A model generated the notes under the pieces. It ran no database searches, was not told where the DNA came from, and saw only the letters and a program-made list of their open reading frames with translations. The position numbers and the translations under genes were made by a program. This document shows, piece by piece, positions 18,012 to 25,987 of a stretch of 32,140 nt of DNA (position 1 is its first letter; each line of letters begins with the position of its first letter). The DNA lies in contig JAJBVE010000152.1 in assembly GCA_020859995.1 (NCBI GenBank), forward strand, positions 1 to 32,140. Reading direction: 5' to 3'. This stretch comes from Clostridiales bacterium. GTDB lineage: Bacteria; Bacillota; Clostridia; Lachnospirales; Lachnospiraceae.

Positions 18012-18695
18012 ATGAAACAGAGCGCAGTCATTTTAAAAAGCAACCCGCACGGGCTTATTGTGAATTTATCACCCGCTCTTCCCTTTGAAGAGCTCCTTGT
18101 GGCGGTGGGAGAAAAGTTTGGCGCGTCTGCTGACTTTTTTAAACACGCCAAACTGGCTCTGACATTTCGGGGACGGTCTCTTACAAAAGCGCAGGAACTG
18201 CAGCTCGTGGAGGCAATTGTACAGAATTCTTCCATACAGATTGTCTGCATTGTAGACGAGGACAAAGACTCGGCTGAATATTACAAAGAAGCCGTTATGC
18301 ATTCCCTGGAAAAAAAGAAAGAAGAGGAAGAACTCTTTTACCGGGGAACGCTAAGCACTGGACATTCCCTGGAAGTGGAGACAAGTATCGTCATTTTAGG
18401 TGATGTCAATCCGGGAGCAACCGTAACTTCGAAGGGAAATATCGTAATTCTTGGCTGCTGCATGGGAAATGTCTGTGCCGGAGCCGGCGGCGATCCTGGC
18501 TGCTTTATTGCCGCCCTTACCATGAAGCCTGCGCTTGCGAAGATTGCCGGATTTTCCGCCAGAAGCGCGATTGTGAAAAAAAAGGATCCTGGAGTATATC
18601 CAATTGAGCCCAAAATTCTTTTTATTAAGGATAATCATCTTCAGATGAAATCAATTACGAAAGAAACGATGTGTGAGTATCTCACGCAGCCGTGA
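18012..18695 (+). CDS. minC: Septum site-determining protein MinC
   Basis: MinC blocks FtsZ assembly away from midcell and is carried by MinD. The 227-residue protein has an N-terminal domain (1-105) and, after a charged linker with KKKEEEEL, the C-terminal beta-helix domain: RGTLSTGHSLEVETSIVILGDVNPGATV, with GNIVILG and Cys/Gly-rich turns. ATG 18012 has GAAGAGAG upstream; a GTG at 17991 would add seven basic residues. It follows the PBP2 gene by 30 bases. Confidence 0.92.
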   Translation: MKQSAVILKSNPHGLIVNLSPALPFEELLVAVGEKFGASADFFKHAKLALTFRGRSLTKAQELQLVEAIVQNSSIQIVCIVDEDKDSAEYYKEAVMHSLEKKKEEEELFYRGTLSTGHSLEVETSIVILGDVNPGATVTSKGNIVILGCCMGNVCAGAGGDPGCFIAALTMKPALAKIAGFSARSAIVKKKDPGVYPIEPKILFIKDNHLQMKSITKETMCEYLTQP

Positions 18696-18780
18696 CGATT
18701 TAGAACAGCAGGCTGGCAGATTTTCTCTTCACATGCGTGCTGTCCTGAGTATTTCGCAAAATCTTTGAGGAGGACCTGTT

Positions 18781-19578
18781 ATGAGCGAAGTGATCGTAAT
18801 TACATCTGGAAAAGGGGGCGTTGGGAAGACTACTTCCACCGCGAATATCGGAGCTGGACTGGCTCGGCTTAATAAAAAAGTCGTGCTGGTAGACACCGAC
18901 ATCGGCCTGAGAAACCTTGATGTCGTGATGGGACTTGAAAACCGCATTATTTATAATCTTGTGGACGTGATAGAGGGCAACTGCCGGGTAAAGCAGGCAC
19001 TGATCCGAGATCGCCATTATTCTGGACTCTATCTGCTTCCTTCCGCGCAGACCCGGGATAAAAGTGCGGTCACTCCTGAGCAGATGATTAAGCTTGCGGA
19101 CACGCTTCGGCAAAACTTTGATTATATTATTATGGACTGTCCTGCCGGGATTGAGCAGGGCTTCCGCAACGCGATTGCCGCGGCTGACCGGGCGATTGTC
19201 GTTACCACACCGGAAGTTTCCGCGATCAGGGACGCGGATCGCATCATCGGACTGCTGGAATCTGCCGGCATCCGCAAAACGGATCTGATTATCAACCGAA
19301 TCCGTATGGATATGGTCAGACGGGGAGAAATGATGTCTGTGGAAGATGTGCTGGATATACTATCAGTCAGCCTGATCGGAGCTGTGCCGGACGAGGAAAG
19401 TGTTGTTATCGCTTCCAATCATGGGGAGCCGGTCCTTGGCAGCAGCGCGCTGGCTGGCAGCGCGTATATGAATATTTCCCGGAGAATTCTCGGTGAAACG
19501 GTTCCTCTGCTGCACATGACTGAGCATGTCGGACTCTTCCACAGAATAGCTGAGGCATTAGGCAGAAAACAAAGTTGA
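18781..19578 (+). CDS. minD: Septum site-determining ATPase MinD
   Basis: MinD is a membrane-binding ATPase that recruits MinC and is displaced by MinE. The deviant Walker A motif SGKGGVGKTTSTANIG is at residues 9-24, and DTDIGLRNLDVVMGLENRI follows at 39. The C-terminal amphipathic membrane helix is visible as GLFHRIAEALGRK. The length of 265 residues is normal. ATG 18781 has GAGGAGG in good position. An 85-base gap separates it from minC, with no clear terminator or promoter. Confidence 0.96.
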   Translation: MSEVIVITSGKGGVGKTTSTANIGAGLARLNKKVVLVDTDIGLRNLDVVMGLENRIIYNLVDVIEGNCRVKQALIRDRHYSGLYLLPSAQTRDKSAVTPEQMIKLADTLRQNFDYIIMDCPAGIEQGFRNAIAAADRAIVVTTPEVSAIRDADRIIGLLESAGIRKTDLIINRIRMDMVRRGEMMSVEDVLDILSVSLIGAVPDEESVVIASNHGEPVLGSSALAGSAYMNISRRILGETVPLLHMTEHVGLFHRIAEALGRKQS

Positions 19579-19608
19579 CAGCACTACTGGACGGGGCAGG
19601 AGACGTAA

Positions 19609-19848
19609 ATGAATAAATATTCAAAAAATGGTTTGCTTACGTCAGGAGAAATAGCGAAAACACGCGCACGGCTTGCCGTGTCGGCTGATCGTTTAGAACA
19701 CAATCCAGAGCTGATCGCCGAGATGCAAAAAGAGCTTGTGGATGTGCTTTCAAAATATTTTCACATAGATGACGGAATGGAAGTACGTCTCTCTTTTCTA
19801 TATAAGAAACGGGGAATGTCGGATGTTAAGACAATACAAATTAAGTAA
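19609..19848 (+). CDS. minE: Cell division topological specificity factor MinE
   Basis: MinE stimulates the MinD ATPase and restricts MinCD to the poles. The 79-residue protein carries AKTRARLAVSADRLEHNPELIAEMQKELVDVLSKYFHID, the MinD-contact helix and core. It is slightly shorter than Gram-negative MinE. ATG 19609 has CAGGAG upstream. Its last 26 bases overlap the start of rodA in another frame. Confidence 0.93.
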   Translation: MNKYSKNGLLTSGEIAKTRARLAVSADRLEHNPELIAEMQKELVDVLSKYFHIDDGMEVRLSFLYKKRGMSDVKTIQIK

Positions 19849-20932
19849 TTACAATTTTCGCCTGATTTTATGGGTGCTGATTCTATCAATTCTTGGCATT
19901 ATGGTTGTAGGCAGCGCGGAGGCGGACTATATGTCCAGACAGATTCTCGGACTTGTGCTTGGCATGATTCTGATGATTGTGTTCTCCCTGATGGATTATA
20001 CCTGGATTCTGAATTTCAACTGGTTTATTTATCTGGGAGCTATTATCCTTCTCCTGCTGGTAATTGTCAGCAGCCTGGGTTCCTCCGGCGGCGGCGCGAC
20101 CAGATGGCTGACCATCGGCGGGTTTCGATTTCAGCCTTCAGATATAGCGAAGATTATGCTGATCCTGTTTTTCGCGCGTTTTTTTGAGGATCGTGAAGAA
20201 AAAATTAATACCTTACGCACGATCCTGACTTCTGTGATCTTGATCGGAATTCCTCTTTTTCTGATTCTGAGGGAGCCGGATCTTTCCACAACGATTGTAC
20301 TCGCCCTGGTGTTCTGCGCCATTATTTTTACTGCGGGACTGAGCTACAAAATTATTTTGGGTATACTGGTTATATGCATTCCGATTGGAGTTATATTTAT
20401 TAGTCTTATCATGCAGCCAGAACAGTCGCTGATACAGGATTACCAGCTGACCAGAATCTACGCCTGGCTGTATCCGGACGAGTATCCATCTGACTCGATG
20501 CAGCAGCAGAATTCCATCAAAGCGATTGCCTCCGGGCAGCTTTATGGCAAAGGACTTGACAATGATGATGTGGAGTCTGTTAAAAACGGAGGCTTTGTCT
20601 CTCAGGATCAGACGGACTTTATTTTCGCTGTAGCCGGGGAAGAGCTTGGCTTTATCGGCTGCTGCATTATTGTTCTTCTGGAGTTACTGATCTCGCTTGA
20701 ATGTTTTCTGACAGCCAGAAAGGCCCGGACCCTGTCCGGGACGCTGATTGCGTGTGGTGTAGGCTTCCTTGTTTCCATTCAGAGCTTTGTAAATATTGCC
20801 GTGGCGACGGGATTGTTACCGAACACTGGTCTGACACTGCCTTTTGTCAGCTATGGACTGACTTCACTGGTCAGCTTTTGTATTGGCATCGGTTTTGTAT
20901 TAAATGTTGGTCTTCAGGCTAAGAAATATTAG
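19823..20932 (+). CDS. rodA: Peptidoglycan glycosyltransferase RodA (SEDS family)
   Basis: RodA polymerises glycan strands as the partner of PBP2. The 369-residue protein has about ten membrane segments and the SEDS signatures: GGATRWLTIGGFRFQPSD near 97, DFIFAVAGEELGF near 267 and a C-terminal LPFVSYGLTSLVSFCIGIGFVLN. The conserved Asp of the family (in QDQTDFIF) is present. I chose ATG 19823 (MLRQYKLSNYNFR) because an earlier in-frame start at 19769 adds residues that read through minE. The 26-base overlap with minE suggests translational coupling. Its place next to mre and PBP2 genes favours RodA over FtsW. Confidence 0.92.
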   Translation: MLRQYKLSNYNFRLILWVLILSILGIMVVGSAEADYMSRQILGLVLGMILMIVFSLMDYTWILNFNWFIYLGAIILLLLVIVSSLGSSGGGATRWLTIGGFRFQPSDIAKIMLILFFARFFEDREEKINTLRTILTSVILIGIPLFLILREPDLSTTIVLALVFCAIIFTAGLSYKIILGILVICIPIGVIFISLIMQPEQSLIQDYQLTRIYAWLYPDEYPSDSMQQQNSIKAIASGQLYGKGLDNDDVESVKNGGFVSQDQTDFIFAVAGEELGFIGCCIIVLLELLISLECFLTARKARTLSGTLIACGVGFLVSIQSFVNIAVATGLLPNTGLTLPFVSYGLTSLVSFCIGIGFVLNVGLQAKKY

Positions 20933-21063
20933 CAGCTGGTGATCAGTTTTGCGGGCAGCAGCCGATGGACGCGGTTATCAGGGTATCGTAGCTGGTTGTT
21001 TTGCGGTTACAGCCTGTAATGAACAAGAATATATATGCAGCATGCAAAAAGGGGGAAACAAAC

Positions 21064-21459
21064 ATGAATGTAGCTTTTATCGCACATGACGCAAAGAAAA
21101 AACTGATGCAGAATCTGTGTATTGCTTACCGCGGCATTCTCGCAAAAAATCAGCTTTACGCGACTGGCACTACCGGACGATTGATTGAAGAGGCAACCGG
21201 GCTGAACATCCATAAACTTCTTGCCGGACATATTGGAGGAGAAGAGCAGCTCGGAGCGATGATTGAACAGGGCCAGATTGACTTGATGATTTTCTTTCGC
21301 GATCCTTTGGGAGCAAGACCGAACGAGCCGGATATCAACAAGGTAATTCGCCTTTGCGATGTTCATAATGTGCCTTTGGCTACAAATATTGCTTCAGCTG
21401 AGATGCTTTTAAAATCACTGGAAAAAGGAGATCTTGAGTGGCGTGAAATGTACAGATAA
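21064..21459 (+). CDS. mgsA: Methylglyoxal synthase-like protein with altered active site
   Basis: The 131-residue protein aligns over its length with methylglyoxal synthase, which converts dihydroxyacetone phosphate to methylglyoxal and phosphate. Shared motifs are AHD (7-9), YATGTTG (32-38), FFRDPL (77-82) and VPLATN. Compared with E. coli MgsA, catalytic Asp71 is Glu60 here (GGEEQ for GGDQQ), His98 is Asn, and phosphate-binding Ser65 is Ala54; Asp91 and Asp101 are kept. It may be a divergent synthase or a ligand-binding relative. ATG 21064 follows GGGGGAAA. The 131-base gap after rodA holds only a short imperfect direct repeat (GCTGGT...TTTTGCGG, near 20934 and 20991). Confidence 0.8.
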   Translation: MNVAFIAHDAKKKLMQNLCIAYRGILAKNQLYATGTTGRLIEEATGLNIHKLLAGHIGGEEQLGAMIEQGQIDLMIFFRDPLGARPNEPDINKVIRLCDVHNVPLATNIASAEMLLKSLEKGDLEWREMYR

Positions 21460-22534
21460 TGGAGACGCCCGCTTAAAACTAGGCTATACCGAGAGAGAGT
21501 GGGCGAGAATTCTTGAGCAGGAAAGACAGGAAAAAAAGAGGAACCGCCGTCTGGCGGCCACCCTTGCGCTTCTTCTTTTGCTGACCGCAAGTATGGCTTT
21601 TCTTGTCTATTATCTGGTTTTTCGTTCCCATGATTACACGTTATCTTATGCTTACAATAGTACGGATTCTATATATGGTCTGGGATCTATTCTGGAGGAA
21701 CTGGACAATACGGAGGATGGATACGCGGCTGATCTTTGTGTGCTCACTGAAGACGTCAATACTTCAGCTGTTTCGCTGGATGCCTATGCAGCAGCTTTGT
21801 TTGATATCAACGAACAGGAAACTCTATACGCAAAAGACGTGTTTACGAAGCGTTCTCCAGCCAGTATCACGAAAGTGATGACTGCGCTTGTCGCCTTGAA
21901 ATATGGAAACCTTGACGACCAGGTGACTGTCACAAGTACGGCGCTTGATATTGAGGAAGGCTCTTCCGTCGCTGATCTGAAAGTGGGAGATGTTCTGTCT
22001 CTGCGGCAGCTGCTTTACGGGATGATGGTCGTGTCCGGAAACGACGCCGCTATGGTAATTGCCGAACATATTGCCGGCAGTGTGGATGCCTTTGTAGAAT
22101 TAATGAATGAGGAGGCCGCGTCTCTTGGCGCGACGGGAACGCATTTTACAAATCCTCATGGTCTGACGGACTCCGATCATTACACAACCGTTTATGATAT
22201 TTACCTGATCTTTAACGCGGCCATGCAATATGATACCTTCATGGATATCATCAATCGCGAGAATTATTACGCGGAATATACGAACGCGGACGGTAATGCG
22301 GTAGCGGTTACCTGGGATTCCACGAACCAGTATTTTACTGGAGAAGCCACAGCTCCTGATGGGGTCATCGTCTATGGCGGAAAGACTGGTACAACAAATG
22401 ACGCAGGTGCCTGTCTGGCTCTGCTGGCAAAGGATCTCTATGGAAACCCCTATCTGGCGATTATCCTGCATTCAGAATCCAAGGATACTCTGTATTCAGA
22501 GATGAACGGCCTGTTAGAGCTAATAAAAAATTAG
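21434..22534 (+). CDS. D-alanyl-D-alanine carboxypeptidase (PBP5-like, peptidase S11)
   Basis: This enzyme removes the terminal D-Ala from peptidoglycan stem peptides. The 366-residue protein has a basic cytoplasmic start, one membrane helix (about 38-58, LALLLLLTASMAFLVYYLV) and the S11 motifs SITK (near 149), SGN (near 201) and KTG (near 317). Unlike DacA, it appears anchored by an N-terminal helix and lacks an obvious C-terminal amphipathic anchor. The start is TTG 21434, placed by AAGGAG about 5 bases upstream; this overlaps the end of mgsA by 26 bases. GTG 21443 is an alternative. Confidence 0.88.
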   Translation: MSGVKCTDNGDARLKLGYTEREWARILEQERQEKKRNRRLAATLALLLLLTASMAFLVYYLVFRSHDYTLSYAYNSTDSIYGLGSILEELDNTEDGYAADLCVLTEDVNTSAVSLDAYAAALFDINEQETLYAKDVFTKRSPASITKVMTALVALKYGNLDDQVTVTSTALDIEEGSSVADLKVGDVLSLRQLLYGMMVVSGNDAAMVIAEHIAGSVDAFVELMNEEAASLGATGTHFTNPHGLTDSDHYTTVYDIYLIFNAAMQYDTFMDIINRENYYAEYTNADGNAVAVTWDSTNQYFTGEATAPDGVIVYGGKTGTTNDAGACLALLAKDLYGNPYLAIILHSESKDTLYSEMNGLLELIKN

Positions 22535-22536
22535 TG

Positions 22537-22565
22537 TTGTATTTTCCGGACAAATAGACTATAAT
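22537..22565 (+). promoter_or_regulatory. Strong promoter of the P-loop protein gene
   Basis: TTGTAT (22537-22542), a 17-base spacer and a perfect TATAAT (22560-22565) lie just after the carboxypeptidase stop. Transcription should begin near 22572, about 40 bases before the start codon at 22613. Confidence 0.75.
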
Positions 22566-22612
22566 GAATCCACGAAAGAAAATATATCCGCTATAATAAG
22601 GAGGAGATGCCC

Positions 22613-23035
22613 ATGATACAGTTAATCTTAGGCAATAAAGGGAAAGGCAAAACAAAGGTACTGCTCGACAAGGCAAATACCGAGATTAAGATGGCACATG
22701 GCAGTATCGTGTATCTTGACAAAAATGCACAGCATATGTATGAACTGAACAATAAGGTTCGATTAATTGACATTTCTGGTTTTGATTTAAAATCCAGCGA
22801 AGAATTTATAGGTTTTATATATGGGATTATTTCACAGGATCACGACCTTGAGCAGATGTATCTGGACAGTTTCCTTACTATTGCGAAGGCAGAAACGCCT
22901 GATGAGGCAAACGCGATTCTGAAAACTCTGCTGGAGATCGGAAAAAAATTCGATGTATCCTTTATCGTCAGTATTTCACTGCAGGCTGATGATATTGATG
23001 AAAGCTTTAAGGAGAATATTATTGCGGAGCTGTAA
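22613..23035 (+). CDS. Small P-loop ATPase-like protein of unknown function
   Basis: The 140-residue protein begins with a Walker A motif, GNKGKGKT, at residues 7-14. A probable strand HGSIVYLDKNA follows, and a later hydrophobic strand DVSFIVSISLQ near 120 could carry Walker B-type function. It is too short for a full AAA or ABC domain; I do not recognise a named family. ATG 22613 is favoured because AAGGAGG lies 8 bases upstream; ATG 22607 is too close to it. It has its own promoter and is followed by a hairpin terminator, so it is probably transcribed alone. Confidence 0.75.
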   Translation: MIQLILGNKGKGKTKVLLDKANTEIKMAHGSIVYLDKNAQHMYELNNKVRLIDISGFDLKSSEEFIGFIYGIISQDHDLEQMYLDSFLTIAKAETPDEANAILKTLLEIGKKFDVSFIVSISLQADDIDESFKENIIAEL

Positions 23036-23156
23036 ATGAATAATGGTAATGATGCTCGCCAGAATTTCGTTTAAGTCCCCATATAGTATCATAGATATTA
23101 GTATGATTTGACGAAAATTATCATGTTATTTTCTTTTAAGAAAGCTACATAGGGTG

Positions 23157-23189
23157 CGGCGGTCAGGGAAATTGTTTCTCTGACCGCCG
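23157..23189. terminator. Bidirectional hairpin terminator between convergent genes
   Basis: The arms CGGCGGTCAGGGAAA (23157-23171) and TTTCTCTGACCGCCG (23175-23189) pair over 15 positions with a single G-U, around a 3-base loop. It is followed by TGTTTCG on the + strand, a weak T-tract. It lies between the P-loop gene and the DUF378 gene, which run towards each other. The remaining 238 bases of this gap show nothing else. Confidence 0.8.
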
Positions 23190-23272
23190 TGTTTCGCATG
23201 GCAATGCAGGAACTATTTCCGGCTCCCAGACGCGTCATACAGGAATATGAACTCCCGGCTGCCAGATTTCAA

Positions 23273-23485
23273 TTACTCACTTTTGCCGAATGAAGTGACA
23301 CGTCCATAGAGACTCAGCAGATACAATCCGGCCAGACCGACTAATGCGTAAATGAGCCTGGACAGCCATGTCATATTACCAAAAATCAGATTTACCAGAT
23401 CCAGCCGAAAAAATCCGATCAGCCCCCAGTTAATTGCTCCAATGATAACCAGTGTGATCGCCGTATAATCAAAACCTTTACTCAT
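23273..23485 (-). CDS. DUF378 family small membrane protein
   Basis: The 70-residue protein MSKGFDYTAITLVIIGAINWGLIGFF... has two or three membrane segments and the NWGL(I/V)G motif typical of DUF378 (YuzA-like) proteins, whose role is unknown. I chose the start at 23485 because AAAGGAG lies about 13 bases upstream; the longer in-frame extension reads through intergenic sequence. Its upstream region holds a 7-bp hairpin (23523-23545) on the leader side and a TATAAT without a clear -35. It stands alone on the minus strand among + strand genes. Confidence 0.87.
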   Translation of the reverse strand: MSKGFDYTAITLVIIGAINWGLIGFFRLDLVNLIFGNMTWLSRLIYALVGLAGLYLLSLYGRVTSFGKSE

Positions 23486-23629
23486 AATGATTTGCCCGCT
23501 CCTTTCCTTAATTATAAGCATGGTAAACGAACTGAGCCCGTTTACGGATGTCCACCATAGCATAACCATTTCGTGTTTTTTTATGCAAAACTGCTTGTGT
23601 CAGTTCCAGGAACATGATACAATACTGGG

Positions 23630-23705
23630 AGTTACGCAAATTAAATCGCTTCGCGATTGGGCGCGGCCTTCGTTCATACTCACATAGCGAGTACGGACAT
23701 ACAAT
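23630..23705 (+). repeat. Repeat family B, copy 2 (diverged)
   Basis: GAGTTACGCAAA and then AATCGC-TTC-GCGATT (23644-23658) match copy 1 closely. The second hairpin (GTTCATAC...GTACGGAC, about 23672-23698) has lost pairing at two positions. The match to copy 1 runs from about 23630 to 23705, but the flanking 16-base direct repeat seen at copy 1 is missing on the right. It lies between the divergent DUF378 and HlyD-like genes. Confidence 0.7.
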
Positions 23706-23765
23706 GATTTTATGATATTTTATGTGTGAGATACAAAAGGGTATTTGAGAGAGAGGGTTACTTTC

Positions 23766-25127
23766 TTGGCGAAACATAAAAAGAAGAAAATAACCAAATA
23801 CAGGCGCTATCATTATTTTAACATTGGGACATTGCTGTTTAGCCTTGTATTTGTTTACATGATTATTATGATGGTGATGTATGCCACGGAGACCCACATC
23901 ACCTCTTATGAGGTAAAAAAAGGTACTATTTCAGGCAATTACAGATATGAGGCACTTGCTCTCAGAGAGGAAACGATTGTTACTGCCACACAATCTGGCA
24001 GCGTCCGCTACTTTGAACGCGAAGGTGCCAAGGCATCTGCAGGCAGCACAGTCTGCGCGATTGACGAGTCCGGCAGCAGTATAGTGCAGTCCGTCAGTGA
24101 TTTTTCAATGACCTCAGATGATGAAAACAGACTGCGTGAACTGCTATCCAGTTTTACGATTAATTTTACTGCGGACAACTTCCAAAAGGCATATGATCTG
24201 AAGTCCAGTGTGGAAGGTCTGATCTCAGAAGTGGTAGAAGAAAATTCCGACACTTCCTCTACTACACGCAATGCCTGTTACGCATCGGTTTCGGGATTTG
24301 TCCTATATAAAATTGACGGTTTTGAGGATACGGAAGAGTCTGAGCTGACTTCCTCCATGTTTTTACAGAGCAATTATTCCGTGACGAATCTTCGGGGGCA
24401 GAATACAGTTTCCGCGGGAGACGCGCTTTTTAAACTTGTCACCAGTGAAGATTGGGCACTTTATTTTCCCCTTGACGACAGCCTTGCCACGGAATTGGCG
24501 GATTCTACTACCATTAAGTTTCGCTTTCTGAAGGATAATGTCACATTTACCTCTTCGTTTTCGATTATCAGTAATGGAGATGAATTGTTTGGCAAAATTA
24601 CTCTGGATAATTCTCTGGTGCGTTATGTAACAGATCGATATCTGGAAATTGAGCTTGTAATGAATAAAAAATCCGGCCTGAAGGTTCCGATTTCCGCAAT
24701 TTCTTCCCGATCTTTTTATAAGATTCCGGAGGAATACGTTATCGTAAATGATAATACAGATGATGAAATTTCCCTGATGGTGGAGAGTTTTTCGGAGGAT
24801 GGTTCGTCTACAATCAGCTATGTGACAGCTACTGTCTATAGCCATTCGGATGGATATTACTGGGTGGATAAGGAATTGCTTTCGGAGGATGACTATCTGC
24901 GCATAAAGGGTTCTACGACAAGAAAACGGCTTTCTGAGAGTGATGTTGAGACTCTTTACGGAGTTTACAACATCAATAAGGGATACGCTGTATTTCGTGA
25001 AATTACAATTATTGATCAGAATGAAGAGTATTGCATTGTCGAGAGCAACAACACGTATGGTCTTGCCGCATATGACTATATCGCCCTTGATGCCTCCCAG
25101 GTAACGGATGATCAGATTGTTTATTAA
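23766..25127 (+). CDS. HlyD-like membrane adaptor protein
   Basis: The 453-residue protein starts with a very basic segment (AKHKKKKITKYRR), has one membrane helix (about 20-40, FNIGTLLFSLVFVYMIIMMVMY) and then an outside domain. EALALREETIVTATQSGSVRYFEREGAKASAGSTVCAID resembles the lipoyl-like hairpin of HlyD/membrane fusion proteins. No transporter gene is nearby. Similar proteins lie upstream of yggS-sepF in Clostridia, as I recall, so a role in the cell envelope or division is possible but unproven. TTG 23766 with GAGAGGG upstream is favoured; TTG 23745 would add seven residues. Confidence 0.75.
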   Translation: MAKHKKKKITKYRRYHYFNIGTLLFSLVFVYMIIMMVMYATETHITSYEVKKGTISGNYRYEALALREETIVTATQSGSVRYFEREGAKASAGSTVCAIDESGSSIVQSVSDFSMTSDDENRLRELLSSFTINFTADNFQKAYDLKSSVEGLISEVVEENSDTSSTTRNACYASVSGFVLYKIDGFEDTEESELTSSMFLQSNYSVTNLRGQNTVSAGDALFKLVTSEDWALYFPLDDSLATELADSTTIKFRFLKDNVTFTSSFSIISNGDELFGKITLDNSLVRYVTDRYLEIELVMNKKSGLKVPISAISSRSFYKIPEEYVIVNDNTDDEISLMVESFSEDGSSTISYVTATVYSHSDGYYWVDKELLSEDDYLRIKGSTTRKRLSESDVETLYGVYNINKGYAVFREITIIDQNEEYCIVESNNTYGLAAYDYIALDASQVTDDQIVY

Positions 25128-25138
25128 TATATATATGC

Positions 25139-25188
25139 GCACAGGTGCATGTGGAAATCAGACAGCCGCGCTGTCATGCGCCTGGTGC
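25139..25188 (+). other. Long two-part hairpin before yggS
   Basis: Outer arms at 25139-25151 and 25175-25188 pair over 13 positions with one bulge and one G-U. An inner hairpin ACAGC-CGC-GCTGT (25162-25174) fills the loop. No T-tract follows, so termination is unlikely. It lies in the 112-base gap between the HlyD-like gene and yggS and could be a processing site, an attenuator or another dispersed palindrome. Confidence 0.55.
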
Positions 25189-25239
25189 CGTAGACCAGCA
25201 GCTCTGCAGGCCAAATTATCTTTATGAGGTGATAGTTGA

Positions 25240-25920
25240 ATGCTAAAGGAAAATTTACAGGATGTTGAAGAACGTATTTTGAAAGCATGTGCACGAGCCG
25301 GACGAAGCAGAGAAGAAGTCCGTCTGGTCGCGGTCAGTAAATACAAACCGGTAGAAATGATCCGAGAAGCTTACGAGGAAGGTGTTCGTGATTTCGGGGA
25401 AAATCATCCGCAGGAGATTCGTGATAAATATTCGTCTCTTCCGGAGGATATCCGCTGGCATATGATCGGCCATTTGCAAACCAATAAAATCAAATATATT
25501 ATTGAACGCGCATGTATGGTGCATTCTCTGGATTCGCTTCATCTTGCGGAAGAGCTCAGCCGGGCGGCGCTTAAATGTGGGCGGGTTATGCCTGTACTGA
25601 TTGAAGTAAATATGGCGAAAGAGGCCTCGAAATATGGTATCATGCCAGAAGATGCGGAAGATTTTGTCAGGCAGGCAGCCCGTTTTGAGGGGATCCGTGT
25701 TGAGGGCCTGATGACGATTGCGCCCTATACGGAACAGGCGGAGAATAATCGCGGATACTTCCGGGATATGAAAAAATTATTTGTTGACATTCAGAGTAAA
25801 AACATTGATAATGTGAATATGTGCAGTCTCAGTATGGGCATGACGGGAGATTTCGAAGTGGCTATAGAAGAAGGGGCTACGATGGTACGTGTGGGTACCG
25901 GCATATTCGGCGCGCGGTAA
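25240..25920 (+). CDS. yggS: YggS/PROSC family PLP-binding protein
   Basis: The 226-residue protein has the single-domain alanine racemase-like barrel of the PLP-homeostasis proteins, which hold and distribute pyridoxal phosphate and have no known enzyme activity. The PLP lysine is in LVAVSKYKP (near residue 36). GENHPQEI, WHMIGHLQTNK and SMGMTGDFEVAIEEGATMVRVGTGIFG are the other family signatures. ATG 25240 follows GAGGTGAT. It lies before sepF, an order shared with many Gram-positive bacteria. Confidence 0.94.
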   Translation: MLKENLQDVEERILKACARAGRSREEVRLVAVSKYKPVEMIREAYEEGVRDFGENHPQEIRDKYSSLPEDIRWHMIGHLQTNKIKYIIERACMVHSLDSLHLAEELSRAALKCGRVMPVLIEVNMAKEASKYGIMPEDAEDFVRQAARFEGIRVEGLMTIAPYTEQAENNRGYFRDMKKLFVDIQSKNIDNVNMCSLSMGMTGDFEVAIEEGATMVRVGTGIFGAR

Positions 25921-25987
25921 TGGAAACTGCCCTGGGATGACGGTTTCGACATACGTACAGATTGAGCTTATATAGGGAGACAATAAA

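Noticed and set aside
20932-21063. Possible promoter before mgsA (TATATA at 21030)
   Set aside because: The matching -35 position (TTACAG) is a poor fit, and AT-rich runs of this kind are common here.
22592-22597. Second TATAAT just before the P-loop gene
   Set aside because: It abuts the AAGGAGG site and a transcript from it would lack the ribosome binding site; the upstream promoter at 22537-22565 is far better.
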